From NCBI GenBank assembly GCA_964388455.1, contig CAYMAN010000030.1, positions 1-23,254 on the forward strand: a DNA stretch of 23,254 nt. The letters run 5' to 3'. Made by a program: the position numbers and the translations under genes. Below are positions 15,991-23,150 of the stretch, piece by piece. The stretch is from JBBRWO01 sp964388455 (lineage in GTDB: Bacteria; Actinomycetota; Coriobacteriia; Anaerosomatales; JAAXUF01). The stretch's first letter is position 1. Every line of letters begins with the position of its first letter. Below the pieces are notes generated by a model that made no database searches, was not told the DNA's origin, and worked only from the letters and a program-made list of their open reading frames with translations.

Positions 15991-17484
15991 ATGAAGAAAG
16001 TCATCATCATCGGTGGGGGCGTGGCCGGACTGGCCGCTGCCATGAAGCTTAAGCGCGCCTCGGACAGCGGTGCTGACGTCGACTTCGTGCTCGTTGAGCG
16101 TGACGATAGGCTCGGCGGCAAGGTCCACGGCGAGATCGTCGACACCGATCGTGGCGCCTTCGTCGTCGATGGCGGACCCGACTCGTTTCTGACCGCGAAG
16201 CCTGCGGTCCACAGAATCGCCGAGCTCGTCGGCATGACCGACAAGAAGCTCGCGACCGATGACTCGCGCAAGCTCACGCTCATCCTCAAGAATGGCCGGC
16301 TGTATCCGATGCCCGACGGCGTCATGCAGTTCGCGCCCACCAAGTTCGTTCCGTTCGCGACCACCGGTCTGTTTTCATGGCCTGGCAAGATCCGCGCGGG
16401 GATGGACCTCTTCGTCCCCACCAAGAAGCTCGCCCCCGGCGAGTTCAACGACGAGTCGCTTGAACACTTCATCGTCCGACGTATGGGCCGAGAGATCCTC
16501 GATCGCCTGGCCGAGCCGCTCGTCGGTGGTGTGCACGGCTCCGACCCTGCGCAGATGTCGCTCGCGGCGACGTTCCCGAACCTGCTCGAGATGGAGCAGA
16601 AGTACGGCTGCATGATCAAGGGCTTTCTCGCACAGCGCAAGATGGCCGAGGAGATGCGGCGCAAGCACCCCGTGGACCCCGCCAATCCTCGCACCTTCTT
16701 CACCGCGTTCAAGGGTGGCATGCACGAGTTCCCGGCTGCGATGGCCGAGTTCGCCGGGCCCGAGAAGATGCAGACCGGTCGCGCTGTGACCGCAGTGTCC
16801 ACCGACGCCGAGGGTCGCTGGTCCGTCGCACTCGATGACGACTCCACGCTCGAAGGCGACGCGGTCATCTTCGCGACGGAGTCCTGGGCCGCCGAGCCGC
16901 TCGTGCGTCCGGTTGACGCGGGCATCGCCGATGCACTCGCGCACATCCCCTCGAGTTCCTCGGCCACGGTGTCGCTGGCGTTCGACGAGAGCGAGATCGG
17001 CATCGACATGGAGGCGTTCGGAGTGCTGTGTCCCGCGCTGGAGAAGAGCAAGTTGCTGGCGGCGACGTACTCCTCCACCAAGTGGCCGGGCCGGGCACCT
17101 AAGGGCGCTGTGCTCCTGAGAGGGTTTGTCGGCGGGCCACAGAACCAGGCGATCATGGAGAAGAGTAACGAGGAGTTGACCGACATCGCCGAGGCTGAGC
17201 TTCGGCGCATCCTCGGCATCAATCCAGCTGCGAAGCCGCTCTTCCGCCGCTTCTTCCGATGGACGCTCGGCATGCCGCAGTACACGATGGGTCACCTCGA
17301 CCGCGTCGCGGACATTGAGGCACGCTCGGCTGCGGTGCCGGGTCTTGCGCTGGCTGGCGGCACCTACCGCGGTGTTGGGCTCCCCAACTGCATCGAGAGC
17401 GGCGAGGCTGCCGTGAGCAAGGTTCTCGGCGAGTGGGGCGTGACGCTGGCCGAGGACGCGACGGCGGCACCCGGCCCGCGTTAG
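15991..17484 (+). CDS. HemY/CgoX-family FAD-dependent porphyrinogen oxidase, copy 2
   Basis: 497 residues. It aligns end to end with the preceding gene, with about half of positions identical by eye. Shared blocks are KVIIIGGGVAGLAAAMKLKR (FAD), VDGGPDSFLTAKPAVHR, FAPTK, MGHLDRV and GLALAGGTYRGVGLPNC. Differences concentrate in the central substrate domain (for example RTFFTAFKGGMHEFPAAM against YSFFSSFTPGLQYLTDRM). The frame is open to 15769 inside the previous gene; that extension overlaps coding sequence and lacks family similarity. ATG at 15991 has AAAGG six bases upstream; an ATG at 15985 overlaps that site. This pair is a tandem duplication; the second copy may have a different porphyrinogen or electron acceptor. 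Confidence 0.88.
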   Translation: MKKVIIIGGGVAGLAAAMKLKRASDSGADVDFVLVERDDRLGGKVHGEIVDTDRGAFVVDGGPDSFLTAKPAVHRIAELVGMTDKKLATDDSRKLTLILKNGRLYPMPDGVMQFAPTKFVPFATTGLFSWPGKIRAGMDLFVPTKKLAPGEFNDESLEHFIVRRMGREILDRLAEPLVGGVHGSDPAQMSLAATFPNLLEMEQKYGCMIKGFLAQRKMAEEMRRKHPVDPANPRTFFTAFKGGMHEFPAAMAEFAGPEKMQTGRAVTAVSTDAEGRWSVALDDDSTLEGDAVIFATESWAAEPLVRPVDAGIADALAHIPSSSSATVSLAFDESEIGIDMEAFGVLCPALEKSKLLAATYSSTKWPGRAPKGAVLLRGFVGGPQNQAIMEKSNEELTDIAEAELRRILGINPAAKPLFRRFFRWTLGMPQYTMGHLDRVADIEARSAAVPGLALAGGTYRGVGLPNCIESGEAAVSKVLGEWGVTLAEDATAAPGPR

Positions 17485-17536
17485 GCCGAGCGTTCGTCGT
17501 CGGCCGTGCGCGTGATCATGGTGCCCACCTGGTCGC

Positions 17537-18346
17537 TCAGGCAGAGACGCCCACTATCAAGTCCGTCATCTCGGCATGGAGCCGGGGGTTTGCGACGATG
17601 ATGCTCGTGCTCAGCGCGGTCCACTCGGCGCCGGTGACATCGGTGACGTGAGCGCCGGCTTCGCGAGCGATGATCACGCCGGCCGCCATGTCCCACGGCT
17701 TGAGCGCGTACTCCCAGAATCCGTCGGCTCGGCCCGCTGCGACGTGGCAGCAGTCGATCGCCGCCGAACCGTCGCGTCGGATCCCGTGAACCGGCGCTCG
17801 CAGGAATGCCGCGAGGACTGCCAGCTGGCGCGTGAGCGGCTCGCCCCGGTCGTAGGGGAAGCCGGTGATCATCAGCGCGTCCTGAATCGTCTCGGCGTGT
17901 GCGACGTGGATCGGTACGCCATCGCGCATCGCACCGAGTCCCAGGGCAGCCGCGTTCATCTCACGAGCCGCCGCATTGTAGACGGCGCCGGCGATGGGGG
18001 TGGTGTCCCGAACGAGCGCCACCGACACCGAATATGTCGGGTAGTCGTGAATGAACGACGTCGTGCCATCCAGTGGGTCGATGACCCAGACGTCTCCCTC
18101 GCCGAGTGTCGCCTTCTCAATGCCGAGCAGCCCGTAGACCTCTTCCTCTTCCACGAGGATGCGAGCCGACGGATCACACTCGAGAATAGCCGAGACGATT
18201 GCCACGCCGGAGGCGACATCGGCCTCGGTGACGAAATCGGTACGCGAGGACTTCGACCGGATGACCCCCATGTCACGTTGGCGGTCGTGAAGGATCATTC
18301 CGCCAGCCAGTGCCGAGGATTTCGCTATCTCCAGAACGTCGAGCAC
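17537..18346 (-). CDS. Inositol monophosphatase family protein
   Basis: 269 residues from the chosen start. Mg2+-dependent phosphatase fold acting on inositol phosphates, fructose-1,6-bisphosphate, PAP or similar sugar phosphates. The metal site is complete: ILVEEEE (about 63-69), WVIDPLDGTTSFIH (D90 and D93), and WEYALKPWDMAAGVIIAREAG near residue 215. An open frame runs to a GTG at 18433. I chose the GTG at 18346 because GGAGGAGG stands eight bases upstream and the family begins near LEIAKSSALAGG. With this start the gene diverges from transketolase with a 98-bp gap; the longer start would nearly abut the transketolase ribosome site. Actinobacteria use such enzymes for myo-inositol or CysQ-type reactions; the substrate is not determined. 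Confidence 0.85.
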   Translation of the reverse strand: MLDVLEIAKSSALAGGMILHDRQRDMGVIRSKSSRTDFVTEADVASGVAIVSAILECDPSARILVEEEEVYGLLGIEKATLGEGDVWVIDPLDGTTSFIHDYPTYSVSVALVRDTTPIAGAVYNAAAREMNAAALGLGAMRDGVPIHVAHAETIQDALMITGFPYDRGEPLTRQLAVLAAFLRAPVHGIRRDGSAAIDCCHVAAGRADGFWEYALKPWDMAAGVIIAREAGAHVTDVTGAEWTALSTSIIVANPRLHAEMTDLIVGVSA

Positions 18347-18444
18347 ACGAACCGCCTCCTCCAACACCGACTTCACTTGGGTACCATTACTGTAACCTGC
18401 TTGGTGCGCTCGCGCCTTCCAGTCCTCGAACACGGGAGCTCCCG

Positions 18445-20361
18445 ATGACTCAGATGGGTTTTGGCACGCCGCTCACCACGGAGCAGCTGCAGACGCTGGC
18501 GGACCGCGCGTTGCAGTCCCGCGGCCACATACTGACTGCGACGTCCGTTGCGGGGTCCGGTCATCCCGGCGGCTCCATGTCATCTCTCGAGATGTATACC
18601 GTGCTGTACTCGTGTGCGAATCTGCGCGCCGACGAGCCGCGCTGGCCCCATCGTGATCGCATCGTCATCAGCCATGGTCACACCTCTCCGGGCGCCTATG
18701 CCGCGTTGAGCGCCAACGGCTTCTTCCCCGCCGAGGAGTTCTCGGCGCACTTCCGCCAGGCCGGCAGCGTCTTCGAGGGCCACGTCGAGCGCTCGGTGCC
18801 GGGTATCGAGTGGTCGAGCGGCAACCTCGGCCAGGGACTCTCGGCGGGGCTGGGCCTGGCTTTGGGGGCGCGACTCTCGGGTGGTGATTGGCACACTTTC
18901 GTCGCTATGTCAGACGGCGAGCAGCAGAAGGGGCAGGTCGGAGAGGCCCGGCGTGCAGCCGTGAAGGAAGGGCTGGGAAATCTGACCGCGATCGTCGACT
19001 GGAACCACATCCAGATCTCCGGTCGGACCGAGGACGTCATGCCGGTACACCTGGCCGAGGATTGGGCTGCCGACGGATGGCGCGTGATTGAGTGTGACGG
19101 CCATGACGTAGCTGCACTCCACGAAGCGCTCCGGGACGCGATCGATGACGGTGTCCCCAGCGTGGTTCTCGCGCGTACGGTGATCGGCAAGGGCGTCTCG
19201 TTCATGGAGGGCAAAGAGGAGTTTCACGGCCGAGGCCTGAAGGACGATGAGTACGTTCTGGCCATGGCCGAGCTGGGGCTCGACTCTGCGGCGCTGGCGT
19301 CGGCACGTAGCCGCCGTGCTGAGTCGTGTCTCGTCACCGCTCTTGAGCACGAGACACCTTGCGTGGCAATCAGCACCGGTACGAACCGGACCCTAGCGGT
19401 GGGGGAGAAGGCGGACTGCCGCGGAGCGTGGGGAGCCGCGCTCGTCGACCTCGCTAAAGCCAACCCCGACGTCCCCATCGGTGTGTTCGATTGTGACCTC
19501 GCGGTATCGGTCAAGACGGACGGTTTTGCCGCCGAGCGACCCGAGGGGTTCATCCAGCTCGGAGTTGGCGAGCACAATGCTGCCACCGCCTCAGGCGCGA
19601 TGTCGACCGTGCCCGGTGTCGTATCGTTCTGGTCTGACTTCGGGGCGTTTGGCATCGACGAGGTCTACAACCAGCAGCGGCTCAACGACATCAACGGAGC
19701 CGCGCTCAACTTGGCGGTGACCCACTGTGGTCTTGATGTCGGCGAGGACGGCAAGACGCATCAGTGTATCGACTACGTGGGTGCCCTGCGCGACTTCTTC
19801 GGCTGGAAGATCATCGTCCCGGCGGACGCCAATCAGACGGACCGCGCCGTACGGGCCATGCCCGGACTACACGGCAACGTCGCACTGGCCATGGGTCGCA
19901 GCAAGTTGCCGGTGATCGCGGATGCCAACGGTAACGCGCTGTTCGGTTCCGAATATGAGTTCTCGTACGGCGAGATCGTCTGGGCCCGAGAAGGCTCCGA
20001 TGCGTGCGTGCTCACGATGGGAACCGTCGCGGGTGCCGCGATCGCGGCGGTCGATAGTCTGGCCGAGGAGGGAGCGGAGCTCGAAGTCGGCATCGTCGCG
20101 TGTCCGCTCGAGCTCGACACGGCGGCTATGGAGTACGCGTCTCAGGTGCCCTTGATCGTCACGATCGAGGACCACAACGTCCGATCCGGCTTGGGCGCCT
20201 CAGTCGCGGAGTGGCTCGCCACCCACGGCTCCGCTACCCGACTTGTGCGCATTGGTGTCGAGTCATACCAATCCTCCGGTGCCTCAAGTGACATCATGGC
20301 GAAGGCGGGACTCGATCTGGATGGCATCACGGACAGGCTGCGCCGCGAACTGGCCCGCTAG
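18445..20361 (+). CDS. tkt: Transketolase, single chain of the two-subunit (split) type
   Basis: 638 residues. It transfers two-carbon ketol units between sugar phosphates in the non-oxidative pentose phosphate pathway using thiamine diphosphate and Mg2+. The N-terminal half has H40 in SGHPGGSMSS, GHVERSVPGIEWSSGNLGQG, the metal-site D157 in SDGEQQKGQ and N187 in VDWNHIQISG. The C-terminal half has the cofactor-activating E376 in GVGEHNAATAS, then SFWSDFGAFG. Wording of the N-terminal motifs is closer to the separate N- and C-subunit transketolases of archaea and Gram-positives than to E. coli TktA, so this looks like a fused version. ATG at 18445 has GGGAG six bases upstream; the upstream extension to 18310 overlaps the divergent gene. 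Confidence 0.9.
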   Translation: MTQMGFGTPLTTEQLQTLADRALQSRGHILTATSVAGSGHPGGSMSSLEMYTVLYSCANLRADEPRWPHRDRIVISHGHTSPGAYAALSANGFFPAEEFSAHFRQAGSVFEGHVERSVPGIEWSSGNLGQGLSAGLGLALGARLSGGDWHTFVAMSDGEQQKGQVGEARRAAVKEGLGNLTAIVDWNHIQISGRTEDVMPVHLAEDWAADGWRVIECDGHDVAALHEALRDAIDDGVPSVVLARTVIGKGVSFMEGKEEFHGRGLKDDEYVLAMAELGLDSAALASARSRRAESCLVTALEHETPCVAISTGTNRTLAVGEKADCRGAWGAALVDLAKANPDVPIGVFDCDLAVSVKTDGFAAERPEGFIQLGVGEHNAATASGAMSTVPGVVSFWSDFGAFGIDEVYNQQRLNDINGAALNLAVTHCGLDVGEDGKTHQCIDYVGALRDFFGWKIIVPADANQTDRAVRAMPGLHGNVALAMGRSKLPVIADANGNALFGSEYEFSYGEIVWAREGSDACVLTMGTVAGAAIAAVDSLAEEGAELEVGIVACPLELDTAAMEYASQVPLIVTIEDHNVRSGLGASVAEWLATHGSATRLVRIGVESYQSSGASSDIMAKAGLDLDGITDRLRRELAR

Positions 20362-20379
20362 CAGACACGGTTCGGTTCG

Positions 20380-20946
20380 TCAGTCGCGTGAGGGACTCGT
20401 GTCAGGCATCGGGTCGTAGGAGCGCATGGCCGCGATGATCTGGGCGTGCACGTCTGCGGTATCCGACGGCGTCGCAACGACTCCATGGAGCTCCAGCTCG
20501 TCGAGAACCGCTGCACACGCGATCGGCAGTGCGGCCTCGACGTCTGGAGTGAGTTCGAGCACCCATTCCTCGATCGATTCGATCTGCATCCCTATCGCGA
20601 CGGTCTCCGGTGCCCGGCCGAGTAGCTCCGCGGCCTGCAGGATGTCGACCACTCGCACGTCGTGCATCGAATGGCTCACCTGGTTCTCGGCGATCTCTTC
20701 GGGGGTGAGACGAAGTACGGTGCCAGCAGGAAGGTCGGTGTTCTTGAGCGCGTCGATGATGATCAGACGGTCCACGTCACGTATCAGGTCGAGAATCATG
20801 TAGCTCATGGTGCCGGCATCGACCAGTTCGACATGGTCAGGGAAGTCGTACCCGGTCAGCAGCATCTCGATGACACGCGGGCCGATACCATCATCGCGCA
20901 TCAGCGGGTTTCCGACACCCATCACAAGAATTCTTTCATCAGCCAC
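20380..20946 (-). CDS. Hydrogenase maturation endopeptidase (HyaD/HybD/HycI family)
   Basis: 188 residues. After nickel is inserted, this protease cleaves the C-terminal tail of the hydrogenase large subunit just beyond the histidine of the DPCxxCxxH motif. ILVMGVGNPLMRDDGIGPRVIEML is the conserved opening. Nickel ligands by alignment to E. coli HybD (E16, D62, H93) are D19, D43 (VDAGTM) and H95 (SHSMHDVRVVDIL). Asp instead of Glu at the first site is also found in HycI. The frame extends to an ATG at 20967 that lacks a ribosome-binding site; GTG at 20946 has GGAAGGA 11 bases upstream, so the start is uncertain by seven residues. It lies about 2.2 kb after the large-subunit gene, same strand, which is its likely client. 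Confidence 0.88.
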   Translation of the reverse strand: MADERILVMGVGNPLMRDDGIGPRVIEMLLTGYDFPDHVELVDAGTMSYMILDLIRDVDRLIIIDALKNTDLPAGTVLRLTPEEIAENQVSHSMHDVRVVDILQAAELLGRAPETVAIGMQIESIEEWVLELTPDVEAALPIACAAVLDELELHGVVATPSDTADVHAQIIAAMRSYDPMPDTSPSRD

Positions 20947-21021
20947 GGAGCTCAGGGTCCTTCCCATAGAACGGTGATCAGGTGGATAGGTCTGGAGCGC
21001 ACGGCTCGGCCGGAATTCCGG

Positions 21022-22353
21022 CTAGCCGGCGACTAAAGCTGTGTCGCCGATGACCCCGGCCGACGTGTCACCTTCGAGCAGTAGGATGCGCTCGTCAAGC
21101 GGAAGCTCCGCCCGGGCCTTGTCGCGAGCGTCATTGGATGCAGCAAGCGTCTCTCGCATCATCACCAGCAGCAGATAGCGACCCTTACGGTTCAACGTGA
21201 TCTCCTCGGCAGTGTGCGTGGCGATACCGCCGACGGCGGTCATGAACGCGAGTTCTGCTGCGAGCGCAACGGTCGCAGGCACTCCGAAATCGGACTTGAA
21301 GCGGCGCTTGTCGAGTCGCAAACCGAAGAGATCAGTGACGAATCGGTAGCGCATCTGCGCCATACGCCCATACGGCTTGCCGGCCTTGGTGACCGCCATG
21401 CGGCCCGCCTCGATTCGGGCGCTGTATTCGCGCAGAGAGAACGTGTTGCCAAAGATCCGGTCATCGAGAAACGACAGCGCGCCCGAACCGATGCCGACGT
21501 ACTCAGGAAAGTCCACGATGTATTCGTCGATCATCACGTGGCGGTCCTTGGAAAAGGTCCATGCGCTTGCCGGCACAAAGTCGGGTGCGAGTGCATCGAT
21601 GATCAGGTTGTAGTAGCGCGCTTCCTGTTCGAAGTCGATGGATCCCACGGTCTGTGCCAGCTCTTTGCGACGAAGCGGCGACGCCATCAAGGGATAGAAC
21701 GTCGTCTGGTTCGCACCGATGCTCTTCACCAGCTCGATGTCTTGGAGAAGAACCTCCTCGGTCTGACTCGGGAAGTTGAAGATCATGTCTACGTTAAACG
21801 ACGGGAATGATCCAGCGACCGAGGCGACGCGTTCGAACACCTCTTCACCGGTGCCGTACTTGCCGTACCGGTCCATCTGCCGTAGGAGCCGGTCGTCGAA
21901 GCTCTGAACACCGACGGAGAGACGCTGAACTCGTCCGTCTAGGGTGGAGACCAGTTCTGGTCCGAGGTGATTGGGGCTTGTCTCTGCCGATACCTCGCGA
22001 ATGCCGGGAAAGAGTTCACGGGCCAAGTCTATGGTCCGAGCGAGCTCATCGAGAAGGATGGTGGGGGTTCCGCCGCCGACATAAAGCGATGCGAAATCGT
22101 AGCCGAGTTCCGCGACGAGGTGCATCTCGGCGCGCAGATTCTGGTAGTAGGCTCGCGCGCGGTCTTCCTTGTACAGGAACCGGTTGAACGAGCAATACGT
22201 GCACAGTCGCTCACAGAAGGGGACATGAGCGTAGAGCACGTAACCATGACCGTCCTTCGGGCCCGGAAGGAAGTCCTGTTCGCACGGAGCGGTTGCCAGA
22301 TAGGATCTGTTCAACACGCCGAGAGCCGTGGAAATGATGCGCTCAGAGAACAA
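21022..22353 (-). CDS. Radical SAM protein of the HemN/HemW (coproporphyrinogen III oxidase-like) family
   Basis: 443 residues from the chosen TTG start. The N-terminal radical SAM barrel has CERLCTYCSFNRF (CxxxCxxC for the [4Fe-4S]-SAM cluster), GGGTPT, ETSPNHL and SVGVQSFDDRLLRQMDRYG. A C-terminal extension (PEYVGIGSGALSFLDDRIFGNTF) is the HemN-type domain. HemN decarboxylases usually have a fourth cysteine right after the triad (CxxxCxxCxC); here the residue is Phe, as in the haem chaperone HemW, so oxygen-independent coproporphyrinogen oxidase activity is doubtful. The frame is open to another TTG at 22377. I prefer TTG at 22353 because GAGGGGGG lies five bases upstream. It sits between the hydrogenase subunits and their protease, suggesting service to cytochrome b haem insertion. 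Confidence 0.82.
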   Translation of the reverse strand: MFSERIISTALGVLNRSYLATAPCEQDFLPGPKDGHGYVLYAHVPFCERLCTYCSFNRFLYKEDRARAYYQNLRAEMHLVAELGYDFASLYVGGGTPTILLDELARTIDLARELFPGIREVSAETSPNHLGPELVSTLDGRVQRLSVGVQSFDDRLLRQMDRYGKYGTGEEVFERVASVAGSFPSFNVDMIFNFPSQTEEVLLQDIELVKSIGANQTTFYPLMASPLRRKELAQTVGSIDFEQEARYYNLIIDALAPDFVPASAWTFSKDRHVMIDEYIVDFPEYVGIGSGALSFLDDRIFGNTFSLREYSARIEAGRMAVTKAGKPYGRMAQMRYRFVTDLFGLRLDKRRFKSDFGVPATVALAAELAFMTAVGGIATHTAEEITLNRKGRYLLLVMMRETLAASNDARDKARAELPLDERILLLEGDTSAGVIGDTALVAG

Positions 22354-22433
22354 CCGTACCCCCCTCAGGGTATGCAACGAATGGATGCGTACATACTACG
22401 CCGAATGTCTCACCATTCCTGTGGAGATAATGA

Positions 22434-22461
22434 GACGGGCCCTGGTTTCCCAGGGCCCGTC
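22434..22461 (-). terminator. Rho-independent terminator of the hydrogenase operon
   Basis: A perfect 12-bp stem GACGGGCCCTGG / CCAGGGCCCGTC with a 4-nt loop lies 23 bases after the cytochrome b stop. On minus it is followed by TCATTATCTCC. It separates the structural genes from the radical SAM gene. Confidence 0.85.
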
Positions 22462-22464
22462 GCT

Positions 22465-22485
22465 AAGAACCAAGAAGCAAGAACC
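22465..22485. repeat. Three tandem 7-bp units after the cytochrome b stop
   Basis: Units AAGAACC, AAGAAGC and AAGAACC lie head to tail between the operon terminator and the stop codon of the cytochrome b gene; the last base of the array is shared with the stop. The array is short and may be a spacer, but it is purine-biased on plus and pyrimidine-rich in the transcript. Confidence 0.5.
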
Positions 22486-23150
22486 TAGGCGTGATCGCCC
22501 GTGTTCTCTTTCCAGGCGAAGATCATCTTCGAGGGAGCGAAGTTGTAGATGTTCGCGAGGTAGACGTGGAACGCGGTGAAGATGAGGATGACCCACATGA
22601 CGTAGTAGTGGACGATCCGCACGGGCATCAGATCAGCGCCACCACCGGAGTTGAACAGCGACGAGATCCAAATCGCTCCAACGCGGAAGAAGCCCCAGTT
22701 CATCGTCGGAGCCCACAACATGAAGCCGGTGTAGGCGGCAGCGAGAATCAGGAAGGGGGTAGCAAGGTAGGCGATCTTCTGCAGAACGCCGTACTTCGCC
22801 GAGATCGGATGATCCTTCTTCAGGAACAGGTAGTACTTGACCCACGGGATCAGCTGGTGGCGGTTGGCGGCCTGCGGCAGCCAGTTCTTGTAGTCCAGCT
22901 CCTGCTCACGGGTGTCAGGCATGGTCGCGGACTTCACGAAGAAGGCCAGGACGATGCGGACGAGCAGGTTGATCAGAAGCACGAACATCCAGAAGGAGTG
23001 CGTGCCGCGGGCGACCCCCATGAATGCGGGGAAGATCGGGTAGTGAATGTAGAAACCCGAGAGGGTCAGGAACACCATGGCGCACAGGTTGATCCAGTGC
23101 GTGAGCACGAAGACCAACGGATGAGCCTCACGATACAGCTTGTGTCCCAT
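22485..23150 (-). CDS. [NiFe]-hydrogenase b-type cytochrome subunit (HyaC-like)
   Basis: 221-residue integral membrane protein that binds two b haems and passes electrons from the hydrogenase small subunit to the quinone pool. Four hydrophobic helices are seen (about residues 12-38, 51-73, 125-147, 177-200). Likely haem ligands are H18 in LTHWINL, H51 in GTHSFW, H181 in RIVHYYV and H195 in TAFHVYL, matching the conserved histidine pattern of HyaC/HupC. The ATG directly follows the TAA of the large-subunit gene with no spacer, and GGGGGGTGAAG lies in that gene's last codons, so translation is coupled. Normal decoding of this gene therefore depends on ribosomes passing the upstream UGA. A strong terminator follows. 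Confidence 0.93.
   Translation of the reverse strand: MGHKLYREAHPLVFVLTHWINLCAMVFLTLSGFYIHYPIFPAFMGVARGTHSFWMFVLLINLLVRIVLAFFVKSATMPDTREQELDYKNWLPQAANRHQLIPWVKYYLFLKKDHPISAKYGVLQKIAYLATPFLILAAAYTGFMLWAPTMNWGFFRVGAIWISSLFNSGGGADLMPVRIVHYYVMWVILIFTAFHVYLANIYNFAPSKMIFAWKENTGDHA

Noticed and set aside
18347..18433. Longer N-terminus for the inositol monophosphatase-family gene
   Set aside because: The GTG at 18346 has a strong GGAGGAGG site at good spacing and matches family starts; the extension would run up to the ribosome site of transketolase.
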